64,000 nucleotides of DNA, from the NCBI GenBank assembly GCA_964463375.1, contig CAYXBQ010000008.1, forward strand, positions 1 to 64,000, given 5' to 3'. Each line of letters starts with the position of its first letter. Within the stretch, counting starts at the first letter, position 1. Below the pieces are notes generated by a model. It worked only from the letters and a program-made list of their open reading frames with translations. It did no database searches and had not been told where the DNA came from. The stretch is from UMGS1696 sp964463375. Lineage in GTDB: Bacteria > Bacillota > Clostridia > Oscillospirales > CAG-272. Of the stretch, positions 17,653-24,970 are shown piece after piece. A program made the translations under genes and the position numbers.

Positions 17653-17681
17653 TTGACAAACCCGGTCGTATGTGGTATACT
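17653..17681 (+). promoter_or_regulatory. Strong sigma-A promoter of the leader region
   Basis: TTGACA (17653-17658), 17-bp spacer, TATACT (17676-17681). The -35 box is extended as TTGACAAACCCGG, a motif shared in variant form with promoters at 22670, 26457 and 40769. Confidence 0.85.
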
Positions 17682-17760
17682 GAACGTGTCAGAACGATTG
17701 GGCGGGCAAGGGATTGCCGATCGCTCTACAAAAAATCCAACGAAACGGAGGCGAAGTTTT

Positions 17761-17817
17761 ATGAAAAAGCTGTTTGCAGTAGAGGATCGTGTCGTCTGCC
17801 GTGGGGGAAATGCATAA
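17761..17817 (+). CDS. 18-codon leader ORF
   Basis: ATG at 17761 is preceded by GGAGG with a 9-nt spacer and encodes MKKLFAVEDRVVCRGGNA before TAA. It is the first translatable unit after the strong promoter at 17653 and lies before the twin terminators. It may be a leader peptide or the remnant of a longer gene; no homology is recognised. Confidence 0.45.
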   Translation: MKKLFAVEDRVVCRGGNA

Positions 17818-17874
17818 ATAGCCTGCGTATATAGCACGTGTGGTATTGCCGATACCAACGTGATCTTTCAGACG

Positions 17875-17916
17875 AACACATCCATGGGACTTTCTTTGAT
17901 ACCGGGTGTGTTTTTT
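17875..17916 (+). terminator. First of two near-identical Rho-independent terminators
   Basis: AACACATCC (17875-17883) pairs with GGGTGTGTT (17904-17912; one wobble) and runs into TTTTTT. Confidence 0.75.
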
Positions 17917-17941
17917 CGTACCTTTTTGTACCATCGCTTCG

Positions 17942-17973
17942 AACACATCCGGTCACAGTCGGGTGTGTTTTTT
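17942..17973 (+). terminator. Second of two near-identical Rho-independent terminators
   Basis: The same arms AACACATCC (17942-17950) and GGGTGTGTT (17961-17969) with a T-run, 67 bp after the first copy. The 11-nt flank CGAACACATCC is identical in both, so arms can swap partners. Confidence 0.78.
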
Positions 17974-18024
17974 CTATGCAGTACAACCCACGGAGACAGC
18001 GACAAAGTACAGGAGGACCATACT

Positions 18025-20202
18025 ATCGAACGACTGAAGCATATCTTAAACCACATGGGACAGCGGGAGCGGGTCTATGCCGGGATCTACAATGGTGTGC
18101 TATACTATTCCGACCCACGGATCCCGGAGGAATACACGGATTGGGAGGCGGTGTACTGGCAGAACGAGATCGCCTATGAGATCATGCCCACCCACAAGGA
18201 TACCCCCGGCAAGCCCGATATCCGCATCCGCATTCCCTTTGACAAACTCATTCCAAACACACAGGAGTACGAACACTTGAAACGTTTACGTTGGTATTTT
18301 TCAAAAATGGAAGAACACACAGCCTCGTATCAATGGAAGGATACCGAGTCTGTGCCGCCCAAAAGCATCTCCCTCTATGCGGGGAAAATGCTGTATCATC
18401 ATCTGCCCCCGCCGGTGGACCCGGATAAGATCCAGCCGCCCACCTGGGAGCAGGACAACACCTACTGGAAAAACAATATCGCCTACACCTTGGAAGAGCC
18501 CGACCGGATGCACAAGGGGCGACCCTCCGTGGTGATCCAGATCCCGGAAAAGGATATTTTGCCTGCCGACATGATGGAACAGATCCATGGGGCTGCTTTG
18601 CGGGACATCGAGCTGCCGGTGGACTATGTCTACACCAATCCCTGGACCACGGCGGCTGCGGACTGGTGTCTCCGGCGCATTGCCAAATATTTCGATCCCG
18701 TCAACGCAGAGCTGGACAACCCCAGCCGACCGATGGAGGAAAACGGGTACTTCTACGTCCATCGCCCCGATGCCACCATCGTCCCCCGGAACAGCGTCTA
18801 TTTTGCCCGGTGTGCCACACAGTATTACCGCTACATGGGTGGCTGCAATGTGGAACAGCTTCCCGAAGAGCAGCTGACCCCGCCACAGCCCTGCCTGTGT
18901 ATCCGGATCCAGGTGCAGCTGCCGGCTGACAAGATCAAAAAAGCCACCCATATGCTGTGCGTGGATCTGCCGGCGGTGGTGGAGCAGTTTGTGCGGGAGT
19001 TTGATGCTGCCATGCTCAACGAGGTGCTGACCCTTGTCGAGACCAGAGAAGCCATACGCACCTGGCTTGCGGACAGCGAATACTGTGCCTTTTTGGCAGA
19101 CGGCAGTATCCTCCCCCGGAATAAACTGGGTGGAAAGCTGTTGTCCGCTGTGCCCTTTGTCTCCCCCGACAACGACCGGATCACTGTAGCCGGTGTACCG
19201 GGCATGGGCATACGGCGGGGCGTGACCGTGATCACCGGCGGCGGCTACTCCGGCAAATCCACACTGCTGGATGCTATCTCTGCCGGGGTCTATCCCCACG
19301 TGAAGGGAGACGGACGGGAGTTGGTGGTCACAGACGAGACGGCTATGGAGATTGCCGCAGAGGATGGCCGGTGCGTGAAGCGAGTCAATATCTCTCCCTT
19401 CATTCGCTGGATCCCCGGCGGTGACCCCATGGATTTTTCCACCGACCATGCCTCCGGCTCCACCTCTCAGGCGGCAAATATTCTGGAAGCGGTGCAGGAT
19501 GGTTCCCGGTTGTTGCTCATCGACGAAGACCGGTCTGCCACCAACTTTATGATCCGGGACAAGATGATGAAAGCGCTGATCCGGCACGAACCCATCACGC
19601 CCTACACCGACCGGGTACAGGAGCTGGCAAAAGATGTGTCCTCGATTTTGGTCATTGGCGGCAGTGGGGAATACTTAGGTGTGGCCGACCGGGTGTATCG
19701 GATGGACGACTTCCATATCACGGATGCCACCACCGAGGCGAATCACGTGTGGCAGGAAAGCACCGGCACGACACCGGTCGAGAACCGGATGATGATCGAA
19801 AACGAAAACGATCCGGCGAACTGGCGGCAGGATAGACAGTTAACAAAGGAAGGCTTCACGTCCTATCCGAGCCGCAGCGGCACAGAACGGTTGTCGGTGG
19901 ACCCGCTGGGTGTGATCCGGATCGGGAACGAGGACATCGACATTCGGGACATCCACGGCCTTGCCACCTACGGTCAACAGAATGCCGCCGCCTTCATCCT
20001 GCGGTATCTGATGCTGCGCCGCAAGGACAACGTGGTACCGCTGGATACGGCATTGGATGCGCTGTATACGCAAATGGCAGTGGAAGGTGTGGAGACGGTA
20101 TTCAGCAACTATTTCATCGACTGCGACCGGTTCTTAGAGCTGCCACGGCCACAGGATGTGAAGTCCGTGATCTATCGTATGCGCTTTACCATGTGGCAAT
20201 GA
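18025..20202 (+). CDS. ABC-class ATPase of the PF09818 type with extended N-terminal region
   Basis: About 725 aa. The C-terminal half matches predicted ABC-class ATPases (PF09818): a Gly-rich Walker A loop GGGYSGKSTLLDAI (about residue 405), the DFSTDHASGSTSQAANI signature, LLLIDEDRSATNFMIRD (Walker B) and ILVIGGSGEYLGVADRVY. Function in this family is unknown. The first 300 residues contain two or three related beta-rich units, more than I recall for the family. Start choice is a problem: AGGAGG (18011-18016) is followed 8 nt later by ATC at 18025, and conserved-looking residues ERLKHILNHM come next; the first in-frame ATG is 18055, and upstream GTG/ATG codons fall inside terminators. I mark the ATC tentatively. 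Confidence 0.8.
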   Translation: MERLKHILNHMGQRERVYAGIYNGVLYYSDPRIPEEYTDWEAVYWQNEIAYEIMPTHKDTPGKPDIRIRIPFDKLIPNTQEYEHLKRLRWYFSKMEEHTASYQWKDTESVPPKSISLYAGKMLYHHLPPPVDPDKIQPPTWEQDNTYWKNNIAYTLEEPDRMHKGRPSVVIQIPEKDILPADMMEQIHGAALRDIELPVDYVYTNPWTTAAADWCLRRIAKYFDPVNAELDNPSRPMEENGYFYVHRPDATIVPRNSVYFARCATQYYRYMGGCNVEQLPEEQLTPPQPCLCIRIQVQLPADKIKKATHMLCVDLPAVVEQFVREFDAAMLNEVLTLVETREAIRTWLADSEYCAFLADGSILPRNKLGGKLLSAVPFVSPDNDRITVAGVPGMGIRRGVTVITGGGYSGKSTLLDAISAGVYPHVKGDGRELVVTDETAMEIAAEDGRCVKRVNISPFIRWIPGGDPMDFSTDHASGSTSQAANILEAVQDGSRLLLIDEDRSATNFMIRDKMMKALIRHEPITPYTDRVQELAKDVSSILVIGGSGEYLGVADRVYRMDDFHITDATTEANHVWQESTGTTPVENRMMIENENDPANWRQDRQLTKEGFTSYPSRSGTERLSVDPLGVIRIGNEDIDIRDIHGLATYGQQNAAAFILRYLMLRRKDNVVPLDTALDALYTQMAVEGVETVFSNYFIDCDRFLELPRPQDVKSVIYRMRFTMWQ

Positions 20203-20229
20203 AAAAAAGGGGAGTTTCCCCCTTTTTTT
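20202..20229. terminator. Bidirectional terminator between convergent genes
   Basis: AAAAAAAGGGG and CCCCTTTTTTT form an 11-bp stem, serving the ATPase gene (plus) and the four-helix protein gene (minus). Confidence 0.88.
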
Positions 20230-20247
20230 GGTAGCCTGTGTTTTGCG

Positions 20248-20706
20248 TTACTGGTGTACAAACCCGGCGGCACGTGCTGCACTGGTGCGTTCAAATTCCA
20301 CTACGGTGCGGGCCAGCGACATGGCCGGTTCGGCACAGCCACGACGGGAAAGCTTGTCGATCACTCCGTTGAGTTGTGTGGCACCTAAGTCTGTTCCACG
20401 GTGGATCATTTCTGCAATATGCTCGTCGGAGCTGTCCAGCAGGGTGTTCAGTGCGATCCCACCCTTTGCCATCACCGACTTCATAAAGCTGGTCTTCTCC
20501 GGTGCGATCCCGTATTTCCCCAGCAGCGATACCGCCTTTTCGGTGTGCGCCGCATAGGATTCCAGCTGGTACGTGATCTCCCGCCGCAGGAATTTGTCCT
20601 GTACCTTGGGCAGCACATCCACCAGCGCCTCACTGCCCATCACCAGATTCCGGTGTACCTCCGACAGCAGCTCCTTGGTGGATCCGTTCGTGTTTTCCTG
20701 TTGCAT
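20248..20706 (-). CDS. Conserved four-helix ferritin-like protein, function unknown
   Basis: A 152-aa helical soluble protein. It resembles a family of about 145-aa Clostridia proteins that I recall by the pattern ..DKSTDHIAEMMIQG..; here DSSDEHIAEMIHRGTDLG (near residues 100-117). Four helices are predicted from heptad-like hydrophobicity, but no complete di-iron ExxH pairs are obvious. The start ATG at 20706 follows GAAGGAT; the frame open to 20736 has no ribosome site. It may share a transcript with the mini-ORF at 20770-20868, 63 bp upstream. Confidence 0.75.
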   Translation of the reverse strand: MQQENTNGSTKELLSEVHRNLVMGSEALVDVLPKVQDKFLRREITYQLESYAAHTEKAVSLLGKYGIAPEKTSFMKSVMAKGGIALNTLLDSSDEHIAEMIHRGTDLGATQLNGVIDKLSRRGCAEPAMSLARTVVEFERTSAARAAGFVHQ

Positions 20707-20769
20707 ACCAATCCTTCTTTCTTTGCGTTGTTGCAAGGTCAGTATGCCCCATGTGGCACAAAATATGTG

Positions 20770-20868
20770 TCACGCAGCACGGCGGTACACAAACGAAACA
20801 TAGGCACTGGCAAGCTGGGTCAGGTATTTGTCCAGTCGGGCGGCGATGGTATCTATGATAGAAAGCAT
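20770..20868 (-). CDS. 32-aa small protein
   Basis: The minus-strand ATG at 20868 is preceded by AGGAGGAGCATC, a near-ideal Shine-Dalgarno, and the frame encodes 32 residues beginning MLSIIDTIAARLDKYL and ending YRRAA before TGA. The peptide could form one amphipathic helix with a basic C-terminus. An extended -10 promoter sits at 20911-20919. No homology is recognised. It lies upstream of the four-helix protein gene and may be cotranscribed with it. Confidence 0.6.
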   Translation of the reverse strand: MLSIIDTIAARLDKYLTQLASAYVSFVYRRAA

Positions 20869-20910
20869 GATGCTCCTCCTCTGCAAAACGTAGCTTTTTC
20901 TTATGTCCGT

Positions 20911-20919
20911 AGTATACCA
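20911..20919 (-). promoter_or_regulatory. Extended -10 promoter upstream of the 32-aa ORF
   Basis: Minus-strand TGGTATACT with no clear -35 box, 43 bp before the small ORF start. Confidence 0.5.
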
Positions 20920-21004
20920 AAGCTATGTTTGCGTAGGTTTTCCAAAATGTTTCTGTTTTGTTTCCGGGCAAAAAACGGGTACGACAGCTTCCGATATGTG
21001 CGTT

Positions 21005-22471
21005 TTAGTCTTCCGTGAAGGCACCAACGAATTTTTCGATGGCAGAATCAAAGGAGCTTTGCTTGGATGCCACCAGGGACGCAAGGTCCGTAGAGCCCTT
21101 GACTGCCAAATCCTTGTAGGACGTGGGCATGGTACCCCAGCCGTAGGCCTGGGTCAGGTCGTAGACCCGGTTGGCAAAGATGATATCCAGCATGGCGGCA
21201 GAGTCGGTGTCACGGGCGTATTTGCCCTTCAGTGCGATCTCATAGTAGGCAGGGGTCAGCGTGTAGTGGGATTCCGAGGCAAGGGATTCCAGCACCTTGC
21301 CGGTACAGGTGGTGTCGCTGGTGGTCATGGGGACAAGCAGCATGGGGCCTGCCGGATTTGTGTAGGTCACATATTCTGCCTGTGCTTCGTTCCGCTTGGG
21401 CATGGGGATGATCCCGAAGTCGTCTGCCATTTCCCGCAGTCCCGACACGTGGAACATCACCTCGCTGTAGAACAGTGCCCGTCCTTCGATGAAGCAGTTT
21501 TTGATATCGGCAATGGTGTCCGAGGAATTCTTGATCCGGGTGGTCAGCAGGGTGTTCTGCTGGTTGGCGAGGATCACGCCGGTGGTCTCCAAAATCGAGG
21601 TACACAGCTCCACATCCATATCGAAAATGGGCAGATCCTTATCGTCCTTCTGGATGTACCGACCGCCGCAGGAGTAGAACAGTCCATGCACCGTATCCGG
21701 CGTGGTGGCAAGACCGTATTGGTCTTCCTTGGTCATTTCTCCATCCCCGTTCAGGTCACTGGATACGTCTGCGGACATTTCCTGGAATTTGTCGATGGTC
21801 CACCGGCCTTCGTTCACCACATCGTAGGGCGATTCCAGATCGAAGTCCTCGACTAAGCTCTTGTTGAACATCAGGATCCAGGTGGCCTTTTTATCGATGG
21901 TGGAAATATCTCCCGTCAGGAAATACACCTTGCCCCCGATGGACAGGTCGGATACGCAGTGGGCATCCCAGTAGGGCTTTGTCACATCGATGTCCGGCAG
22001 CATCCCGTAGTCCATGAGGATCCCGGATTGGGCAGCGGAGGCAGAGGCATAGGTATCCAAAAAGGCCGCATCATAGGTGCTGTCTCCCGCCTTTACCGCA
22101 TTGGCTAAGGTGTTGTTGGCGCCGGCATCCATGATCCCTGTGATCTCCACATTGTATTTGTCGTTGATGGTCAGGTTCCGGTTGTAGATGGCATCGTTGA
22201 TCCCTTCGCCGGTGGCCTCTTCTGCGATCACATCGAACACCGACCAGCTGATCTCCGCCCCTGTGCCGTACAGCAGAAAGTGAAAATCCCTGCCGCCAAA
22301 ATCCTCGGCTTCGACTGTGTCCGCATAGGGATCGGCGGTCTCTGCGGTGGTCTCTACAGCTGCTGCGGTGGAATCATTCGTTGTGGTCGTATTGGTGGTC
22401 TCCTCGACAGCACTGCCGCAGCTTGCCAGTAGCAGGGAAAGCAGGAGACATACGGTGACAAATTTTTTCAT
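21005..22471 (-). CDS. Solute-binding lipoprotein (sugar ABC-type, family 1)
   Basis: A 488-aa exported lipoprotein. The signal peptide MKKFVTVCLLLSLLLASCGS ends in the lipobox LLASC, then a long Thr/Glu-rich linker and a bilobal solute-binding fold. The block EATGEGINDAIYNRNLTINDKYNVE is shared with the other lipoproteins in the window (VTGEGINDATFNRN at 43517-45013). DLNGDGEMTKEDQYG resembles a calcium-type loop common in this group. The ligand is unknown; oligosaccharide is inferred from the glycosidase-rich context. GAGGAG precedes the ATG at 22471. No permease or ATPase genes flank it. Confidence 0.85.
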   Translation of the reverse strand: MKKFVTVCLLLSLLLASCGSAVEETTNTTTTNDSTAAAVETTAETADPYADTVEAEDFGGRDFHFLLYGTGAEISWSVFDVIAEEATGEGINDAIYNRNLTINDKYNVEITGIMDAGANNTLANAVKAGDSTYDAAFLDTYASASAAQSGILMDYGMLPDIDVTKPYWDAHCVSDLSIGGKVYFLTGDISTIDKKATWILMFNKSLVEDFDLESPYDVVNEGRWTIDKFQEMSADVSSDLNGDGEMTKEDQYGLATTPDTVHGLFYSCGGRYIQKDDKDLPIFDMDVELCTSILETTGVILANQQNTLLTTRIKNSSDTIADIKNCFIEGRALFYSEVMFHVSGLREMADDFGIIPMPKRNEAQAEYVTYTNPAGPMLLVPMTTSDTTCTGKVLESLASESHYTLTPAYYEIALKGKYARDTDSAAMLDIIFANRVYDLTQAYGWGTMPTSYKDLAVKGSTDLASLVASKQSSFDSAIEKFVGAFTED

Positions 22472-22513
22472 ATGGATACTCCTCTTGTGCATATTTGGAA
22501 AAGAACTATGGTT

Positions 22514-22542
22514 AGTATAGCACATTTTTGGCATTGTGTAAA
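22514..22542 (-). promoter_or_regulatory. Promoter of the solute-binding lipoprotein gene (21005-22471)
   Basis: Minus-strand TTTACA (22537-22542), 17-bp spacer, TATACT (22514-22519). The -35 context CCCCTTTACA recurs at the GH116 and second lipoprotein promoters. Confidence 0.78.
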
Positions 22543-22669
22543 GGGGAAAAGGCGAATTTGTACAAGATTTTGTAAAAAACGATATCCGGTGTAAGCTTGC
22601 AAAGGATCGGGCTACAAGACCGGATTTTTGTAAATATAGCTAAATCTATTCGTTTTATCGCATTAACAT

Positions 22670-22698
22670 TTGACAAATCCGGACTCATGCGGTATAAT
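22670..22698 (+). promoter_or_regulatory. Consensus sigma-A promoter of the ABC/CotH operon
   Basis: TTGACA (22670-22675), 17-bp spacer, TATAAT (22693-22698); the -35 is extended as TTGACAAATCCGG. Confidence 0.9.
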
Positions 22699-22741
22699 AA
22701 AGACGTGAAAAATACAGAAAAGAACAAAAGGAGACAACAAT

Positions 22742-24970
22742 ATGATGGGACCGCCGCCGGGATTCATGGGACCCCAGGACAAAGCACGCGAAAAGCTCAA
22801 GGAACCAAAACCAACTTCCCTAAAGGAGGTGCCGGGGTATCTGTGGCGAGTCGTATCCAAATTCTGCCGCAGACTGCTCTACATCTTCCAGATCGTTTGG
22901 GAAACAAGGCCGTGGATCTTATTCTTCATGGTCTTCATGGCCATTTTCAACGGGGTCACGCCGGTCATCAGTGCGCTGATCAGCAGTAAACTGCTCAACA
23001 GCCTGGCCTCTGCCTATGTGGCTGCCACCAATGGGATGCTGGACGATATGTCCGGCGGACTGTCCATGGTAGCGGGACTGCTGGTGCTGCAATTTGCCTT
23101 CAGCTTCTTCACCAGCATGGTGGGCCGATTATCCAATATCGTCACGAACATCGCCGGAGAGCTGGTCACCAACACCGTAAACCTGCGGCTCATGCACAAG
23201 GCGAAGACCGTGGATCTGGCATCCTTCGACCGGCCGGATTTCTATGAGAAGCTGGAGAACGCACGTAGAGAAGCGGGACACAGACCCTTGCAGATCATCA
23301 ACGCCAACTTCACGGTGATCTCCACCATCATCAGCATGGTGTCCTTCATTGTGGTGCTGTCTCAGGTCAGTGCCGCAGCTCCCTGGCTCATTGCGCTGCT
23401 CAGCATTCCCACGGCGCTGATCAACTTTATCTATCGTCGGAAGAACTTCCACTATATGCGCCACCACTCCAAGGAACGGCGGCAGATGAACTACTACTCC
23501 AACCTGATGACCAACAAGGATATGGTCAAGGAGGTGCGGCTGTTCGGGCTGTCGGATCTGTTCATTGGCCGGTATAACGATACCTTCCGCATATACTTCA
23601 AGGGTCTGCAAAAGCTGTTCATTGGAGAAGGCCTGTGGCATATGGTATCCAGCGTGTTCTCTACGGCTGTGAACTGCGCCCTGTTCCTGTTCATCGCCAA
23701 AGGGGTCACGGAAGGCCGCTATGCCGTGGGGGACTACTCCCTGTATACGGGCGCATTGCACTCCATCGCATCCGGCATCGGTACCCTGATCTCCACCACC
23801 GCTTCGATCTATGAAGGGACCTTGTTCATCGACAACCTGATCACCTTCATGAACGAAAAGGTCACCATCGTGCCGCTGCTGGCAGAGCGTGCCGAGCCTC
23901 GCCGTGTCACCCACCACACCGGTCACCGGATCGTGTTCGACAATGTGTCCTTCTCGTACCCCGGTACGGAGCGCAACGTCATTGACCATGTGAACCTGAC
24001 CATCGAGCCGGGAGACACCGTGGCACTGGTGGGACTCAACGGCGCCGGGAAGACCACACTGATCAAGCTGCTGACCCGGTTGTATGATCCCACAGAGGGC
24101 ACGATCACCCTGGACGGCTACGACATTCGGGAGTACGATGTACAGGATCTGTACCAGCTCTTCGGGATCATCTTCCAGGACTTCGGCAAGTATGCTGTAA
24201 ATGTGAAGGAAAACATCCAGTTTGGGCAGCTTTCCCGTGGGGAAGACATGGACGGGATCCGGTTGGCAGCAGAACAGAGCAGTGCCGAACAGTTCATCGC
24301 CAAGCTGCCGGATGGGTATGACACGCCCCTGATGCGGTACTTCGAGGAAAACGGCATCGAGCTGTCCATTGGCCAGTGGCAGAAGCTGTCCATTGCCCGT
24401 GCCTTCTATTCGGACTCCGACATCATCATCTTAGACGAGCCCACTGCCTCTTTGGACCCCATCGCCGAGCAGGAGATCTACAACCAGTTCGACTCCCTGC
24501 GTAAGGATAAGACCACCATCTTCGTGTCCCACCGGCTGTCCAGTGCCACCGTGGCCAACAAGGTCGTGGTGCTGGAATACGGGAAGGTCATCGAGATCGG
24601 CAGCCATAGCCAGCTGATGCAGCAGCATGGGGCCTACTACACGCTATTCTCTACGCAAGCCAAACGATACATCACGGATACCGACAACACCCAAAATCAT
24701 GGGGAGGAAGACTATGCTGGATCGAGAGTGCCGGAAGATCATACGCCAATGGGAAGACCACCGTTCCCCGGAGCAAAGCCGCCTATGGGGATGGGAAGAC
24801 CGCCGATGGATCGGATGCCCATGCCGCCGGACGGAAAGCGTCCGCCGAGACCGCCGATGGCTGACGATGGTGCTCCTGGGCCTGCTTATGGGGAGCCTGC
24901 TGCTGGGATGCCAAAGCCGGGGGGAGAACAGCGAAACGAGCCTGCCGGAGACGACGCTGACCACCGCTGA
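22742..24970 (+). CDS. ABC exporter half-transporter (fused membrane and ATPase domains) with Pro/Met-rich tail
   Basis: A 742-aa ABC transporter. N-terminus MMGPPPGFMGPQD, then six predicted transmembrane helices (about residues 55-330) and an ATPase domain with Walker A GLNGAGKTT, signature ELSIGQWQKLSIARAF and Walker B IIILDEPTASLD. The ATPase fold ends near residue 640; a further about 95 residues are rich in Met, Pro and Gly (MGRPPFPGAKPPMGMGRPP type) and look like the N-terminal motif. That tail overlaps the start of the CotH-like gene in another frame. AAGGAG precedes ATG 22742. Substrate unknown. Confidence 0.9.
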   Translation: MMGPPPGFMGPQDKAREKLKEPKPTSLKEVPGYLWRVVSKFCRRLLYIFQIVWETRPWILFFMVFMAIFNGVTPVISALISSKLLNSLASAYVAATNGMLDDMSGGLSMVAGLLVLQFAFSFFTSMVGRLSNIVTNIAGELVTNTVNLRLMHKAKTVDLASFDRPDFYEKLENARREAGHRPLQIINANFTVISTIISMVSFIVVLSQVSAAAPWLIALLSIPTALINFIYRRKNFHYMRHHSKERRQMNYYSNLMTNKDMVKEVRLFGLSDLFIGRYNDTFRIYFKGLQKLFIGEGLWHMVSSVFSTAVNCALFLFIAKGVTEGRYAVGDYSLYTGALHSIASGIGTLISTTASIYEGTLFIDNLITFMNEKVTIVPLLAERAEPRRVTHHTGHRIVFDNVSFSYPGTERNVIDHVNLTIEPGDTVALVGLNGAGKTTLIKLLTRLYDPTEGTITLDGYDIREYDVQDLYQLFGIIFQDFGKYAVNVKENIQFGQLSRGEDMDGIRLAAEQSSAEQFIAKLPDGYDTPLMRYFEENGIELSIGQWQKLSIARAFYSDSDIIILDEPTASLDPIAEQEIYNQFDSLRKDKTTIFVSHRLSSATVANKVVVLEYGKVIEIGSHSQLMQQHGAYYTLFSTQAKRYITDTDNTQNHGEEDYAGSRVPEDHTPMGRPPFPGAKPPMGMGRPPMDRMPMPPDGKRPPRPPMADDGAPGPAYGEPAAGMPKPGGEQRNEPAGDDADHR

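Larger units (their letters stand above)
17688..18010 (+). ncRNA. Structured 5' leader with hairpins and twin terminators (candidate regulatory RNA)
   Basis: Transcripts from 17653 would carry an early hairpin (GGCAA-GGGA-TTGCC near 17705-17718 inside a CGAT/ATCG pair), the 18-codon ORF at 17761, a hairpin with CACG..GGTAT paired to ATACC..CGTG (about 17836-17862) and two near-identical terminators. No known riboswitch consensus was recognised. It could be an attenuation leader for the downstream ATPase gene or a free small RNA. Confidence 0.45.

Noticed and set aside
17705..17990. Known riboswitch classes (SAM, c-di-GMP, guanidine, fluoride, Mn) or 6S RNA in the leader
   Set aside because: None of the conserved core sequences I know for these classes could be found; reported only as an unclassified structured leader.
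18301..19587. 428-codon minus-strand open frame
   Set aside because: Lies wholly antisense to the PF09818-type ATPase with recognisable motifs; no ribosome site.
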